Assembly (NCBI RefSeq): GCF_033441515.1
Contig: NZ_JAWQJT010000001.1
Coordinates: 434,001-498,000 of the forward strand
Origin: Amycolatopsis solani
GTDB lineage: Bacteria > Actinomycetota > Actinomycetes > Mycobacteriales > Pseudonocardiaceae
Length of the DNA: 64,000 nt
Direction: 5' to 3'
Shown here one piece after another: positions 41,286-49,654 of the stretch. The position numbers were made by a program, and so were the translations under genes. Position 1 is the first letter of the stretch. Each line of letters opens with the position of its first letter. The notes beneath the pieces were generated by a model. The model made no database searches. It saw only the letters and a list, made by a program, of their open reading frames with translations, and was not told where the DNA came from.

Positions 41286-42053
41286 ATGAAGAGCTCCCTC
41301 GTGCGACGCGGCGGCCTGCTCGCCGCGGTCGTGGCGAGCGTCGTGCTCGCCGGTGCCACGCCCGCTTCGGCCGCTCCCGGCGACGGGTCGGCGTACGGCG
41401 TGAACGTCGACGTGACGCTGCTCGGGCAGCCGGCGGTGAAGGCCGGGCCGCTCGCGGCCGCGAACACCGCCGGCCCGACGAGCAACAGCACGGCGACGGT
41501 GAACCTGACCGGGATCCTGACCACCGGTGTGATCAACACCGAGGCCAAGCGGGACGACAACTCCGGCGCGGTGACGGCGAAGGCCAGCACCGCGGACGTC
41601 GGCCTGCCGCTGCTCAAGGCCCTCGGGAACAACGTCGGCGCCAAGGCCGTCGAAGCGGTCTGCACGGCGACCCAGGCCGGCGTCACGGGCAGCACCACGC
41701 TGGTCGGCGCGAACCTCGGCAGCGCGGGCGCGGTCGACGCGACCCCGGCGCCGAACACCCAGGTCAAGGTGGCGATCGCCGGGATCAACGTCGCGACGAT
41801 CATCCTCAACGAGCAGATCTCCAACAAGGACGGCAGCCTCACGGTCAACGCCATCCACGTGAAGCTGCTCGGCGGGGCCGTCGGCGCGCTCGGCTCCGGC
41901 GACGTCATCGTGTCCTCGGCGACCTGCGGCCCGGCCGCGCCGCCGATGCCGCTGGCGTCCGGCGCCGGCCTGTGGATCGGGCTCGGCCTGCTCGGCGCGA
42001 TCGCGGTGCCGGTCGGGACGCGCATCTTCCGCCGCCGCTCCGCTCAGGCCTGA
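41286..42053 (+). CDS. Choice-of-anchor surface protein with exosortase-style tail
   Basis: 255 residues from the ATG at 41286, with GGAGGACC six bases upstream. A signal peptide (RRGGLLAAVVASVVLAGA, cleavage near residue 29) leads to a ~190-residue beta-rich domain resembling choice-of-anchor family proteins (YGVNVDVTLLGQPAVKAGPL). Two Cys (AVCTATQ, SATCGPA) may pair. The C terminus is a three-part sorting signal: PPMPLASGAG, a hydrophobic helix (LWIGLGLLGAIAVPVG) and a basic end (RIFRRR). With an exosortase divergently encoded 331 bases away, it is probably that enzyme's substrate and ends anchored at the surface. Function beyond that is unknown. Confidence 0.78.
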   Translation: MKSSLVRRGGLLAAVVASVVLAGATPASAAPGDGSAYGVNVDVTLLGQPAVKAGPLAAANTAGPTSNSTATVNLTGILTTGVINTEAKRDDNSGAVTAKASTADVGLPLLKALGNNVGAKAVEAVCTATQAGVTGSTTLVGANLGSAGAVDATPAPNTQVKVAIAGINVATIILNEQISNKDGSLTVNAIHVKLLGGAVGALGSGDVIVSSATCGPAAPPMPLASGAGLWIGLGLLGAIAVPVGTRIFRRRSAQA

Positions 42054-42064
42054 GCGAGGTCCGG

Positions 42065-42244
42065 ATGTACAAGATGCCGGGCGCGGGTGTCGGGGTGGCC
42101 GGTGGCGGGGTGGGCACCCTCGCCGCCACCGGCGCCGACATCGGGTGGTGGCTGGCCGTCGGCGTGCTCCTGGTCCTGCTCGGGACCATCGCGCTGATCG
42201 CCGTCCACCGCCGCAACCGCCGTCTCTCCCAGGCGCGGGATTGA
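42065..42244 (+). CDS. 59-residue LAxTG sorting-signal protein
   Basis: Starts at the ATG at 42065, GAGG six bases upstream, 11 bases after the surface-protein stop, so it is in the same unit. It has a Gly-rich start (MYKMPGAGVGVAGGG), then LAATG at residues 19-23, a hydrophobic helix (IGWWLAVGVLLVLLGTIALI) and a basic end (HRRNRR). This is a complete class E sortase-type signal (LAxTG, helix, positive tail) with almost no preceding protein and no separate signal peptide. It may be a small membrane protein, a decoy or acceptor for a sortase, or an adaptor for the neighbouring exosortase system. No sortase gene is in the window. Confidence 0.65.
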   Translation: MYKMPGAGVGVAGGGVGTLAATGADIGWWLAVGVLLVLLGTIALIAVHRRNRRLSQARD

Positions 42245-42249
42245 GATAA

Positions 42250-42286
42250 GGGCCGTCGGCGTGTGCCCCTCGCACGCCGGCGGCCC
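42250..42286 (+). terminator. Hairpin terminator after the surface-protein operon
   Basis: GGGCCGTCGGCGTG (42250-42263) pairs with CACGCCGGCGGCCC (42273-42286), 14 bp with one G-T pair and a nine-base loop. It follows the LAxTG gene stop by six bases and precedes the epimerase gene, so the epimerase probably has separate or read-through transcription. Confidence 0.8.
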
Positions 42287-42310
42287 CCTCGGTGGAAATT
42301 TTCGGGAAAG

Positions 42311-43492
42311 ATGGACTATGTGGATAAGGGGCACCGCGGGGTGGATGTGATGTTGCTGGCCGGTACGCGGCCCGAAGCGCTCAAGCTCGCGCCGCTGGCA
42401 CTGGCGCTGGACGAGCACCCGGCCCTGCGGCCGGTCCTGGTCCACAGTGGCCAGCACCCGGGCATGGTCGAGCAGGCGCTGGAACCGTTCGGGCTGGCCG
42501 TCGACGCGTGGCTGGACGTGCCGCCGCGGGTCACCGGCGGGCAGGCGGAGCTCGTCGCCGGCCTGCTGCCCGCGCTCGACGACGTGCTGCGCCGCCACGC
42601 CCCGGCGGCGCTGGTCGTCCAGGGCGACACCACGACGACGCTCGCCGGCGCGCTGGCCGCGTTCTGGCTGGGCATCCCGGTGGTGCACCTGGAAGCCGGG
42701 CTGCGCACGCACGACCTCGCGGCGCCGTTCCCGGAGGAAGGCGCCCGCCAGATGGTGTCGCGGCTCGCCGCGCTGCACCTGGCCCCGACCCTCGGCGCGG
42801 CGGCCGAGCTGCGCGCGGAAGGCGTGGCGCGGCAACGCATCGCGGTCACCGGCAACACGGTCGTCGACGCCGTCCTGGAGATCGCGGCCCGCGACCTGCC
42901 GGCCCGTGACACGGCGCTGGCGTTGCTGGAGATGGAGATCGCCGAGGCCGGTGAACGGCTGGTGCTCGTCACGTCGCACCGCCGGGAGTCCTGGGGCGAG
43001 CCGCTCGAGCGGACGCTGGCCGCGGTGCAGCTGATCGTCGCCGAGCACCCGGACGTGCAGGTGCTGTTCCCGGCGCACCCGAACCCGGAGGTCCGTGCCC
43101 AGGTGGAGGCGGCGCTCGACGGCCTGCCGCGGGTGACGGTCACCGACCCGCTGGAGTACCCGGACCTGGTGCGCGCCCTGCGGCTGGCGTCGCTGGTGCT
43201 GACGGACTCGGGTGGCATCCAGGAGGAGGCGCCGACGTTCGGCACCCCGGTGCTGGTGCTGCGCGACGTGACCGAACGCGCCGAGGTCGTGGCGGCGGGC
43301 TGCGCGTGGCTGGTCGGCACGGACACCGAACGCATCGCCGACACGGCGGCCCGCCTGCTGAGCGGCGAGCTGCGCCCGGCCCAAGTCGGAAATCCCTACG
43401 GCGAAGGCAATGCGGCCGTGCTGGCGGTGGCGGCGATCGAGGAACTCCTGGGCGTGCGGACGGCGGCTCCCCGCCACGCCGCGGCCTCGTGA
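42311..43492 (+). CDS. wecB: UDP-N-acetylglucosamine 2-epimerase (non-hydrolysing)
   Basis: 393 residues from the ATG at 42311. Motifs of the family: MLLAGTRPEALKLAPL, VVQGDTTTTLAGALAAFW, VVHLEAGLRTHD, VTSHRRESWGEPLE and DSGGIQEEAPTFGTPVLVLR. It interconverts UDP-GlcNAc and UDP-ManNAc in the cytoplasm, supplying ManNAc for surface polysaccharides. Next to the GT2/exosortase unit it may provide the sugar donor used there; this is inference. No ManNAc dehydrogenase is nearby. It converges on tsaD with seven bases between stops. Confidence 0.93.
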   Translation: MDYVDKGHRGVDVMLLAGTRPEALKLAPLALALDEHPALRPVLVHSGQHPGMVEQALEPFGLAVDAWLDVPPRVTGGQAELVAGLLPALDDVLRRHAPAALVVQGDTTTTLAGALAAFWLGIPVVHLEAGLRTHDLAAPFPEEGARQMVSRLAALHLAPTLGAAAELRAEGVARQRIAVTGNTVVDAVLEIAARDLPARDTALALLEMEIAEAGERLVLVTSHRRESWGEPLERTLAAVQLIVAEHPDVQVLFPAHPNPEVRAQVEAALDGLPRVTVTDPLEYPDLVRALRLASLVLTDSGGIQEEAPTFGTPVLVLRDVTERAEVVAAGCAWLVGTDTERIADTAARLLSGELRPAQVGNPYGEGNAAVLAVAAIEELLGVRTAAPRHAAAS

Positions 43493-43499
43493 GCTCGCG

Positions 43500-44546
43500 C
43501 TAGAGCGAGACCACGTTCACCGGCAGCGCCGGGTTCGCGCTGAAGTCCAGTGCCGCCGTCGGGCGCTTCGCCGCCACCACGTGCGCGCCCAGCGCCGCGA
43601 TCATCGCGCCGTTGTCCGTGCACAGGCGGGGGCGCGGGACGCGCAGCTCGATCCCGGCCGCCGCGCAGCGTTCGGCGGCCAGTGCGGACAGGCGCGAGTT
43701 CGCCGCCACGCCGCCGGAGATCACGAGGGTGCCGATCCCCTGCTCCTTCGCCGTGCGGACCGCCTTCATCGTCAGAACGTCCGCGACGGCCTCCTGGAAC
43801 GACGCCGCGACGTCGTCCACCGGGATCTCCTCGCCGCGCCGGGCCGCGCCTTCGACCCAGCGCGCGACCGCGGTCTTCAAGCCGGAGAAGGAAAAGTCGT
43901 TCTTGGCGTCGCGCGGGCCGGTCATGCCGCGTGGGAACGCGATCGCCGCCGGGTCGCCGTTCTTCGCCGCCTTGTCGATCGGCGGGCCGCCCGGGTACGG
44001 CAGGCCCAGCACGCGGGCGACCTTGTCGTAGGCCTCGCCCGCCGCGTCGTCCACAGTGGACCCCAGCTCGGTGATCGACGACGCGATGTCGTCGACGCGC
44101 AGCAGCTGCGTGTGGCCGCCCGAAACCAGCAGCGCCAGGCACGGCGTGGGCAGCGGCCCGTGCTGCAGCGTGTCCACCGCGATGTGGCCGGCCAGGTGGT
44201 TGACGCCGTAGAGCGGCACGTCCAGCGCCGTCGCGTACGCCTTCGCCGCCGAGACGCCGACGAGCAGCGCGCCCGCCAGGCCCGGGCCGGCCGTCACCGC
44301 GATCGCGTCCACATCGGACAGTGTCAGGCCGGCCTTCTCGAAGGCACGCGTGGTCGTCGGGACCATCGCCTCCAGGTGCGCGCGGCTGGCGACCTCGGGC
44401 ACCACGCCGCCGAAGCGCGCGTGCTGCTCGACGCTGGACGCCACCTCGTCGGCGAGCAGCTCGACCGTGCCGTCGTCGTGCAGGCGGACCAGGCCGACGC
44501 CGGTCTCGTCGCACGAGCTCTCGATGCCCATGATGATGCGTGACAT
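43500..44546 (-). CDS. tsaD: tRNA N6-threonylcarbamoyladenosine transferase TsaD
   Basis: 348 residues from the ATG at 44546. It begins [16 protein letters not shown]. The iron-binding His are in [11 protein letters not shown] and NHLAGHIAV, and [10 protein letters not shown] and [10 protein letters not shown] are also present. It is the catalytic subunit that transfers the threonylcarbamoyl group to A37 of ANN-decoding tRNAs, working with TsaB and TsaE, all encoded in this window. Its start overlaps the rimI stop by one base (TGATG), so the genes are coupled. Orthologue of mycobacterial Rv3419c. Confidence 0.97.
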   Translation of the reverse strand: MSRIIMGIESSCDETGVGLVRLHDDGTVELLADEVASSVEQHARFGGVVPEVASRAHLEAMVPTTTRAFEKAGLTLSDVDAIAVTAGPGLAGALLVGVSAAKAYATALDVPLYGVNHLAGHIAVDTLQHGPLPTPCLALLVSGGHTQLLRVDDIASSITELGSTVDDAAGEAYDKVARVLGLPYPGGPPIDKAAKNGDPAAIAFPRGMTGPRDAKNDFSFSGLKTAVARWVEGAARRGEEIPVDDVAASFQEAVADVLTMKAVRTAKEQGIGTLVISGGVAANSRLSALAAERCAAAGIELRVPRPRLCTDNGAMIAALGAHVVAAKRPTAALDFSANPALPVNVVSL

Positions 44547-45025
44547 CAGCCCGCCACCCCGTCTCGCGTCCGCGCCGGGCGGACCATCGTGTACGCGTCG
44601 GCACCGGAAGGCTGGTAGTAGCGCTTCCGGATGCCGAGCCGTTCGAAACCGTGGCTCTCGTACAGGGCGAGTGCCGTCGTGTTGTCCGTGCGGACCTCGA
44701 GGAAGACCGGCGCTTCGAACTCGTCGGCCCGCTCCAGCAGCGCTCGGAGCAGCGTCTTGCCGATGCCCTGGCCCTGGTACTCGGGCGCGACGCCGATCGT
44801 GTGCACGGTCGACTCGTACTCGCCGCGGCGGCGCCCGACGACGGCCAGCCCGGCGTAGCCGAGCAGCTCGTCGCCCTCGTCCGGGCGCGCGGCGAGGTAG
44901 AAGTGGCCCGCGTCCAGCTCGGAGTGGAACGCGCGCGACGTCCACGGGTCGTCGCCGGGGAAGAGGATCTGCTCGATCTCGACGCACCGGGGGATGTCCC
45001 GGCGGCGCAGCGGCTCGAGTCTCAC
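44546..45025 (-). CDS. rimI: Ribosomal protein alanine N-acetyltransferase, RimI type
   Basis: 159 residues from GTG at 45025. A single GNAT domain: [19 protein letters not shown], then the acetyl-CoA loop [20 protein letters not shown], then [20 protein letters not shown] and [16 protein letters not shown]. It acetylates protein N termini, with RpsR the named target in E. coli; in actinobacteria the targets may be broader. It is embedded between tsaB and tsaD with overlapping starts and stops, matching Rv3420c. Confidence 0.93.
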   Translation of the reverse strand: MRLEPLRRRDIPRCVEIEQILFPGDDPWTSRAFHSELDAGHFYLAARPDEGDELLGYAGLAVVGRRRGEYESTVHTIGVAPEYQGQGIGKTLLRALLERADEFEAPVFLEVRTDNTTALALYESHGFERLGIRKRYYQPSGADAYTMVRPARTRDGVAG

Positions 45026-45684
45026 CTCGCGGTCACCCGTTTCGGCGAGCTGGGCTCGGCGGCGTCCGGGCGGCGCAGGTAGAGCGGTGTCAGCGGGGCC
45101 GGCGTTTCGTTCGCCAGCAGCGCGCCGCGCGCGGCCTTCACCAGCCCGGCGGGCGAGGGGAAGCGCGGCTCGATCGGCTGGACGCCGAGCACCTCCGCGT
45201 ACAGCACGGCACCGTCGCCGGCCGCCACCTTCACGTCGGTCCCGACGTCGGCGGGGCGCTGGACGTGCGGGCCGTCGGTGCGGTTCCCGGCGCCGTCGTA
45301 CGCGGCCCAGTAGACCTCGCGGCGGCGCGCGTCGGTGCAGACCAGGAAGGGCCCGGCCGGGGTGACGTCCGCGGCCAGCGCGTCGAGGCTGCAGACCGGG
45401 TACACCGGGAGGCCGAGGGCGTGCCCGAACGCGGCGGCGGTCGCCATCCCGGCGCGCAGGCCGGTGAACGGACCGGGGCCGACCCCGGCGACGATCGCGC
45501 CGAGGTCCTTGAGCGCGACCCCCGCGGCTTCGGCGGCGGCCAGCGCGTGCGGCGTGATCAGCTCGCCGTGGGCGCGCGGGTCGACCGTGACGCGCTCACC
45601 GCGCGTCTCGACGCCGTCGCCGTCCACCTCGACGACGCCCGCGGTGACCGCCGGGGTCGAGGTATCGATCGCCAGTACCAACAC
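45022..45684 (-). CDS. tsaB: tRNA t6A biosynthesis protein TsaB
   Basis: 220 residues from GTG at 45684. The ASKHA fold is seen in [38 protein letters not shown] and [17 protein letters not shown]. It dimerises with TsaD as the non-catalytic partner in t6A synthesis. TAGGCT lies eight bases before the GTG, which could mean a leaderless start. It overlaps rimI by four bases. In mycobacteria tsaE lies directly upstream; here a three-gene + strand block separates them. Confidence 0.95.
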   Translation of the reverse strand: MLVLAIDTSTPAVTAGVVEVDGDGVETRGERVTVDPRAHGELITPHALAAAEAAGVALKDLGAIVAGVGPGPFTGLRAGMATAAAFGHALGLPVYPVCSLDALAADVTPAGPFLVCTDARRREVYWAAYDGAGNRTDGPHVQRPADVGTDVKVAAGDGAVLYAEVLGVQPIEPRFPSPAGLVKAARGALLANETPAPLTPLYLRRPDAAEPSSPKRVTAR

Positions 45685-45783
45685 GGTGTCCCAGCCTACG
45701 ACCAGCGTCTTCGACAGGTCTCTGCAGGGGACTGATCCGCACGGTAACGTGCGGAAGGAGTCCGACTCTGGGAGGTCCCCGCG

Positions 45784-47208
45784 GTGCCCGCCCCCTTGTT
45801 CCCCACCCTCGCCGGCGGTTCGGGCCAGGAGGCCCTGCGTTTCGGCGACCACGTCCTCACCTACGACGACCTCGCCGCCGTGGCCGGGGGTCTCGCCGCC
45901 GAGCTGCCACCCGGCCGCGTCGCCGTCTGGGCGACCCCGACCGTGCACACGAGCGTCGCGGTCGTCGCCGCGCTGCTCGCCGGCGTGCCGGCCGTGCCGC
46001 TCAACCCGAAGATCGGCGAGCGCGAGCTCGCGCACATCCTCACCGACAGCGAGCCGCGGCTGGTGCTGGCCGAGCCGGGCGCCGAGCTGCCCCCGGCTCT
46101 CGCGGAGCTGCCCCGGCGGGACATCCCGCTGACCGGCGGGAAAGCGTTCGCCGCGGAAGAGCCGGATCCGGAGACGCCCGCGCTGATCGTCTACACGTCG
46201 GGCACGACCGGGCCGCCGAAGGGCGTCGTCCTCCCCCGCCGCGCGATCGCGGCCACGCTCGACGCCCTCGAAGACGCCTGGGGCTGGACGTCCGATGACG
46301 TCCTCGTGCACGGGCTCCCGCTGTTCCACGTGCACGGCCTGATCCTCGGCATCCTCGGGCCGCTGCGCCGCGGCGGCTCGGTGCGCCACCTCGGCCGGTT
46401 CTCGACCGAAGGCGTCGCGCGCGAGCTGGCGAACGGCGCCACCATGCTGTTCGGCGTCCCGACGATGTACCACCGCATCGCGGGCGAGGTCGGCGCCGAC
46501 CCCGCGCTGGCGGCCGCGCTCAAGGGCGCGCGGCTGCTCGTGTCCGGGTCCGCGGCCCTGCCGGTGCACGACCACCAGCGGATCACCGCGGCGACCGGCC
46601 AGCAGGTCGTCGAGCGCTACGGGATGACCGAAACCCTGATGAACACCAGCGTGCGCGCCGACGGCGAGCGCAAGCCCGGCACGGTCGGCGTCCCGCTCGG
46701 CGGGGTCGACCTGCGGCTGGTCGGCGACGCCGGCGAGGTGATCGACGACCTGGAGACGGTCGGCGAGATCCAGGTGCGCGGGCCGAACCTGTTCACCGAG
46801 TACCTCAACCGCCCGGACGCGACCGCGGCCGCGTTCGACGACGGCTGGTTCCGCACCGGCGACATGGCGACGCGCGACGCCGACGGGTACGTCAAGATCG
46901 TCGGGCGCAAGGCGACCGACCTGATCAAGAGCGGCGGCTACAAGATCGGCGCGGGCGAGATCGAGAACGCGCTGCTCGAACACCCCGGCGTCGCCGAAGC
47001 CGCGGTCACCGGCGAGCCGGACGACGACCTCGGCGAGCGGATCGTCGCGTGGATCGTGCCGGACGGGCCGCCGCCGTCGGCCGAGGAGCTCGCCGACCAC
47101 GTCGCGAAGCTGCTCGCGCCGCACAAGCGCCCGCGGGTCGTGCGGTACCTGGAGGCGTTGCCGCGCAACGACATGGGCAAGGTCATGAAGCGGGCGCTCG
47201 GTGTCTAG
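45784..47208 (+). CDS. Acyl-CoA synthetase resembling malonyl-CoA synthetase
   Basis: 474 residues from GTG at 45784, with GGGAGG nine bases upstream. ANL-superfamily motifs: IVYTSGTTGPPKGVVL (P-loop), VVERYGMTETLMNT, GWFRTGDMATRDADGYV, and the C-terminal IKSGGYKIGAGEIENALLEH with catalytic Lys in RNDMGKVMKRAL. The short length (most fatty-acid ligases exceed 500) and a DLFHVHGL-like segment (LPLFHVHGLILGILGPL) fit MatB/ACSF3-type malonyl- or methylmalonyl-CoA synthetases. It adenylates an acid and joins it to CoA. It overlaps the carboxyltransferase gene by eight bases, so both likely share a substrate. Confidence 0.82.
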   Translation: MPAPLFPTLAGGSGQEALRFGDHVLTYDDLAAVAGGLAAELPPGRVAVWATPTVHTSVAVVAALLAGVPAVPLNPKIGERELAHILTDSEPRLVLAEPGAELPPALAELPRRDIPLTGGKAFAAEEPDPETPALIVYTSGTTGPPKGVVLPRRAIAATLDALEDAWGWTSDDVLVHGLPLFHVHGLILGILGPLRRGGSVRHLGRFSTEGVARELANGATMLFGVPTMYHRIAGEVGADPALAAALKGARLLVSGSAALPVHDHQRITAATGQQVVERYGMTETLMNTSVRADGERKPGTVGVPLGGVDLRLVGDAGEVIDDLETVGEIQVRGPNLFTEYLNRPDATAAAFDDGWFRTGDMATRDADGYVKIVGRKATDLIKSGGYKIGAGEIENALLEHPGVAEAAVTGEPDDDLGERIVAWIVPDGPPPSAEELADHVAKLLAPHKRPRVVRYLEALPRNDMGKVMKRALGV

Positions 47209-48526
47209 GCTGCCGGCGCGCGAAGTCGTCGGAGCGATCGCCAACGGCTTCACGGAGTTCCCCACGCCGTTGCGCGACGAGCCGGCCGACGGGCCGATCG
47301 GCTGGCCGGGTTACCGCGAAGCGCGGGCAGCGGCGGAAGAGCGCACCGGCGAGAAGGAGTCGGTCGTCTGCGGGACGGCGAAGATCGGCGACGTCGAGGC
47401 GGTGCTGATCGCGTTCGAGTTCGGGTTCCTCGGCGGGTCGCTCGGGCAGCGCACCGGCGACCGGATCGAGGCGGCGTTCGCGCACGCCCGCGACGCGCGG
47501 CTGCCGGTGGTTTCGCTGATCGCGACCGGCGGCAGCCGCATGCAGCAGGGCATGCGGGCGCTGATGCAGCTGCAGCGCGTGGCGCGGGCAGCGGCGCTGA
47601 CCCGCGCGGCGGGCATCCCGCAGATCTCGGTGCTGCGCGACCCGACGACCGGTGGCGGCTGGGCCACCCTCGGCGCGGGCGCCGACGTCGTGCTCGCGCT
47701 GCCGGAGGCGCAGGTCGGGTTCGCGGGCTCGCGGGTGCGGCCGCCGGAAGCGCCGGAGGCGTACACCGCGGAGGCGAAGCTCGCGTGGGGCCAGGTCGAC
47801 GCCGTCGTCACGCCGGACGAGCTGGGCACCACGCTGGAACGGTGGCTGCGGCTGCTGATCGCGCGCTCGTCGGCGGCCGCTCCCCCGCCTCTCGCGCTGC
47901 GGGCCGCTGCGCCGCCTTCGACGGGCTGGGAAGCGGTCCAGGCGGCGAGGTCACCTTCGCGAGCCCGGGCCGCGGAGTACCTCGACGCGTACTTCGACTG
48001 GCGGGAAGACATCAGCGGGGACCGCGCCGGCGGCGTCGACCCGGGTGTCGCGTGCGGCTTCGGCTGGCGCGACGGCCGGACGATCGCGTACGCCGCCCAG
48101 TGCGGCACTCCGACGTCCCCGGCGGGCTTCCGCACGGCCGCGCGGCTGGTGCGCTTGGCGTCCCGGCTGGGCTTCCCGGTGCTGACGCTGGTCGACACCC
48201 CGGGCGCGGCGAACGACGCGGCGGCCGAGCAGGCGGGCGCGGGCGCGGCGATCGCGGCGATGTTCGAGGCGGTCGCGACGGCGTCGATCCCGGTGACGAC
48301 GCTGGTGATCGGCGAAGGCGGCTCGGGCGGCGCGCTGGCGTTCGCCGCGGCGGGGTCGACGTGGGTGACCCCGGACGCCTACTTCTCGGTGACGTCCCCG
48401 GAAGCCGCGGCGGCGATCCTCAAGCGCCCGGCGGCCGAGGTGCCGGACATCGCCAACCGGCTGCACCTGCGGCCTCAGGACCTGGTGGACCTGGGCGTGG
48501 CTCGCGCGGTGGTCAAGTCCTCGTGA
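47201..48526 (+). CDS. Fused AccD-AccA-type carboxyltransferase
   Basis: 441 residues from GTG at 47201, inside the end of the ligase gene. Two crotonase-like halves are joined: an AccD-like half (VVCGTAKIGDVEAVLIAFEF, SLIATGGSRMQQGMRALMQL, GGGWATLGAGADVVLA) and an AccA-like half (FPVLTLVDTPGAANDAAAEQ, VTTLVIGEGGSGGALAFAAA, FSVTSPEAAAAILKR). There is no Cys4 zinc ribbon. Carboxyltransferases move CO2 between biotin and an acyl-CoA; no biotin carboxylase or biotin carrier is in the window. Coupling with a malonyl-CoA-synthetase-like gene suggests malonyl-CoA is a substrate or product. Confidence 0.8.
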   Translation: MSRLPAREVVGAIANGFTEFPTPLRDEPADGPIGWPGYREARAAAEERTGEKESVVCGTAKIGDVEAVLIAFEFGFLGGSLGQRTGDRIEAAFAHARDARLPVVSLIATGGSRMQQGMRALMQLQRVARAAALTRAAGIPQISVLRDPTTGGGWATLGAGADVVLALPEAQVGFAGSRVRPPEAPEAYTAEAKLAWGQVDAVVTPDELGTTLERWLRLLIARSSAAAPPPLALRAAAPPSTGWEAVQAARSPSRARAAEYLDAYFDWREDISGDRAGGVDPGVACGFGWRDGRTIAYAAQCGTPTSPAGFRTAARLVRLASRLGFPVLTLVDTPGAANDAAAEQAGAGAAIAAMFEAVATASIPVTTLVIGEGGSGGALAFAAAGSTWVTPDAYFSVTSPEAAAAILKRPAAEVPDIANRLHLRPQDLVDLGVARAVVKSS

Positions 48527-48566
48527 GTGTTTAGTCGGGTTCTAACCCGACTAAACACTCACGAGG
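48519..48566. repeat. 48-bp perfect palindrome, second copy
   Basis: Arms 48519-48541 and 48544-48566, 23 bp each, exact, with a two-base centre CT. The core GTGAGTGTTTAGTCGGGTT differs from the 16446 copy at one position. The stop codon of the carboxyltransferase gene lies in its left arm. It is followed by GAGGTCTTGGGGAGCTCAGG, which also resembles the sequence after the third copy. Confidence 0.9.
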
Positions 48567-48599
48567 TCTTGGGGAGCTCAGGCGTGGTTGGATCTCGCG

Positions 48600-49598
48600 A
48601 TGGGGTATCGACTCACCAGGCGAGCGGCGTTCGGTTTGGGAACCGCCGTCGTCGCCGGAAGCGTTCTGACCGGCTCTCCCGCGTTCGCGCAGGAAGCAGA
48701 CATCGAGGCCAGCCCGGCCACACCGGACCGGGCCAGGCAGAGGGTGAAGCGCGTCTACGACACCGGCGCCGCTGAGGCAGGCGGTGTCTGGAACTCCTGC
48801 ATCAGCGTGGCCGACCAGGTCGCCGTCGACGTGGGTTCCGACGAGATCGTCGAGGCGTACAGCGTCAACAAGGTGGCCGTCGCGGTCACCTTGCTGGACA
48901 AGGTCGACCGTGGCCTGCTCACGCTGGACCAGCAGGTCCAGGTGCCGGAGAGCATCGTCGTGCCGGGTGGCGACGGCATCATCATCCTGGACAAGGCGTA
49001 CCCGAGCGCGTTCACGCTGGGCCACGTCCTTTCGCTGTTCCTCACCGTCTCGGACGACACGTGCGTCCGGCTGGTGGGGCTCGTGGTTCCGGCGGCCGAA
49101 ATCAACCAGATCCTGGTGGCCAAGGGCTTCCCCAAGACCCAGGTCACGCCGGTGGCCAACCCGAACCGCTACTTCCTCGGCCAGACGACGCCGCGCGAGA
49201 CCCACGACCTGTTGAAGGCGCTGGTCGCGGGCACCCTGCTGAGCCCGGCGTCGACGGAGTACCTGCTGTCCCTCCTGCGGTCGCAGGTGGCGTTCACCGA
49301 CGGCATCCGCCGTGAGATGTCTTCCGTCGATCGGGCCAGGATCGCCACGAAGGCGGGCTGGCTGAACGACGGCCGCAACGAGGCGGGGATCATGTTCGAC
49401 GCCGCGGGCAAGCCGGTGGTGATCTACTCGATGTTCGCGCACGGCCAAGCGAACCCGGAGGACTTCGGCGCCACGCACCCGGTCCGGCAGGCCACCGCGA
49501 AGATGGGGCCGAAGTTCCTGCGCGCGGTCGACAAGATCGCGGGCGCCGGCACCCGGGCGTTCCGGGCACCGGCCTACCAGCCGTCCAACGGCGGCTGA
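48600..49598 (+). CDS. Tat-exported serine hydrolase, class A beta-lactamase fold
   Basis: 332 residues from the ATG at 48600. A twin-arginine-like signal (RLTRRAAFGLGTAVVAGSVL) ends near AFA-QE. The mature protein has the SxxK motif YSVNKVAVAV, SDD (TVSDDTCVRL) where class A enzymes have SDN, and KAG (ATKAGWLNDG) near the KTG position. An Omega-loop Glu is not obvious. The fold is beta-lactamase or transpeptidase-like; real penicillinase activity is uncertain. It could instead process peptidoglycan or another ester. It stands between two copies of the palindromic repeat. Confidence 0.75.
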   Translation: MGYRLTRRAAFGLGTAVVAGSVLTGSPAFAQEADIEASPATPDRARQRVKRVYDTGAAEAGGVWNSCISVADQVAVDVGSDEIVEAYSVNKVAVAVTLLDKVDRGLLTLDQQVQVPESIVVPGGDGIIILDKAYPSAFTLGHVLSLFLTVSDDTCVRLVGLVVPAAEINQILVAKGFPKTQVTPVANPNRYFLGQTTPRETHDLLKALVAGTLLSPASTEYLLSLLRSQVAFTDGIRREMSSVDRARIATKAGWLNDGRNEAGIMFDAAGKPVVIYSMFAHGQANPEDFGATHPVRQATAKMGPKFLRAVDKIAGAGTRAFRAPAYQPSNGG

Positions 49599-49608
49599 GC
49601 GCAGTTAG

Positions 49609-49654
49609 CTCGTGAGTGTTTAGTCGGGTTCTAACCCGACTAAACACTCACGAG
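49609..49654. repeat. 46-bp perfect palindrome, third copy
   Basis: Arms 49609-49630 and 49633-49654, 22 bp each, centre CT. The arm sequence is identical to the 48519 copy. It separates the convergent beta-lactamase-fold gene and tsaE, and the tsaE stop codon (49648-49650, minus) lies in its right arm. Flanking GAGGTCTTGGCGAGCTCCGG is also shared with the second copy at most positions. Confidence 0.9.

Noticed and set aside
48600..49598. Antibiotic resistance beta-lactamase
   Set aside because: The SDN and KTG motifs are altered and no Omega-loop Glu is clear, so only the fold is claimed.
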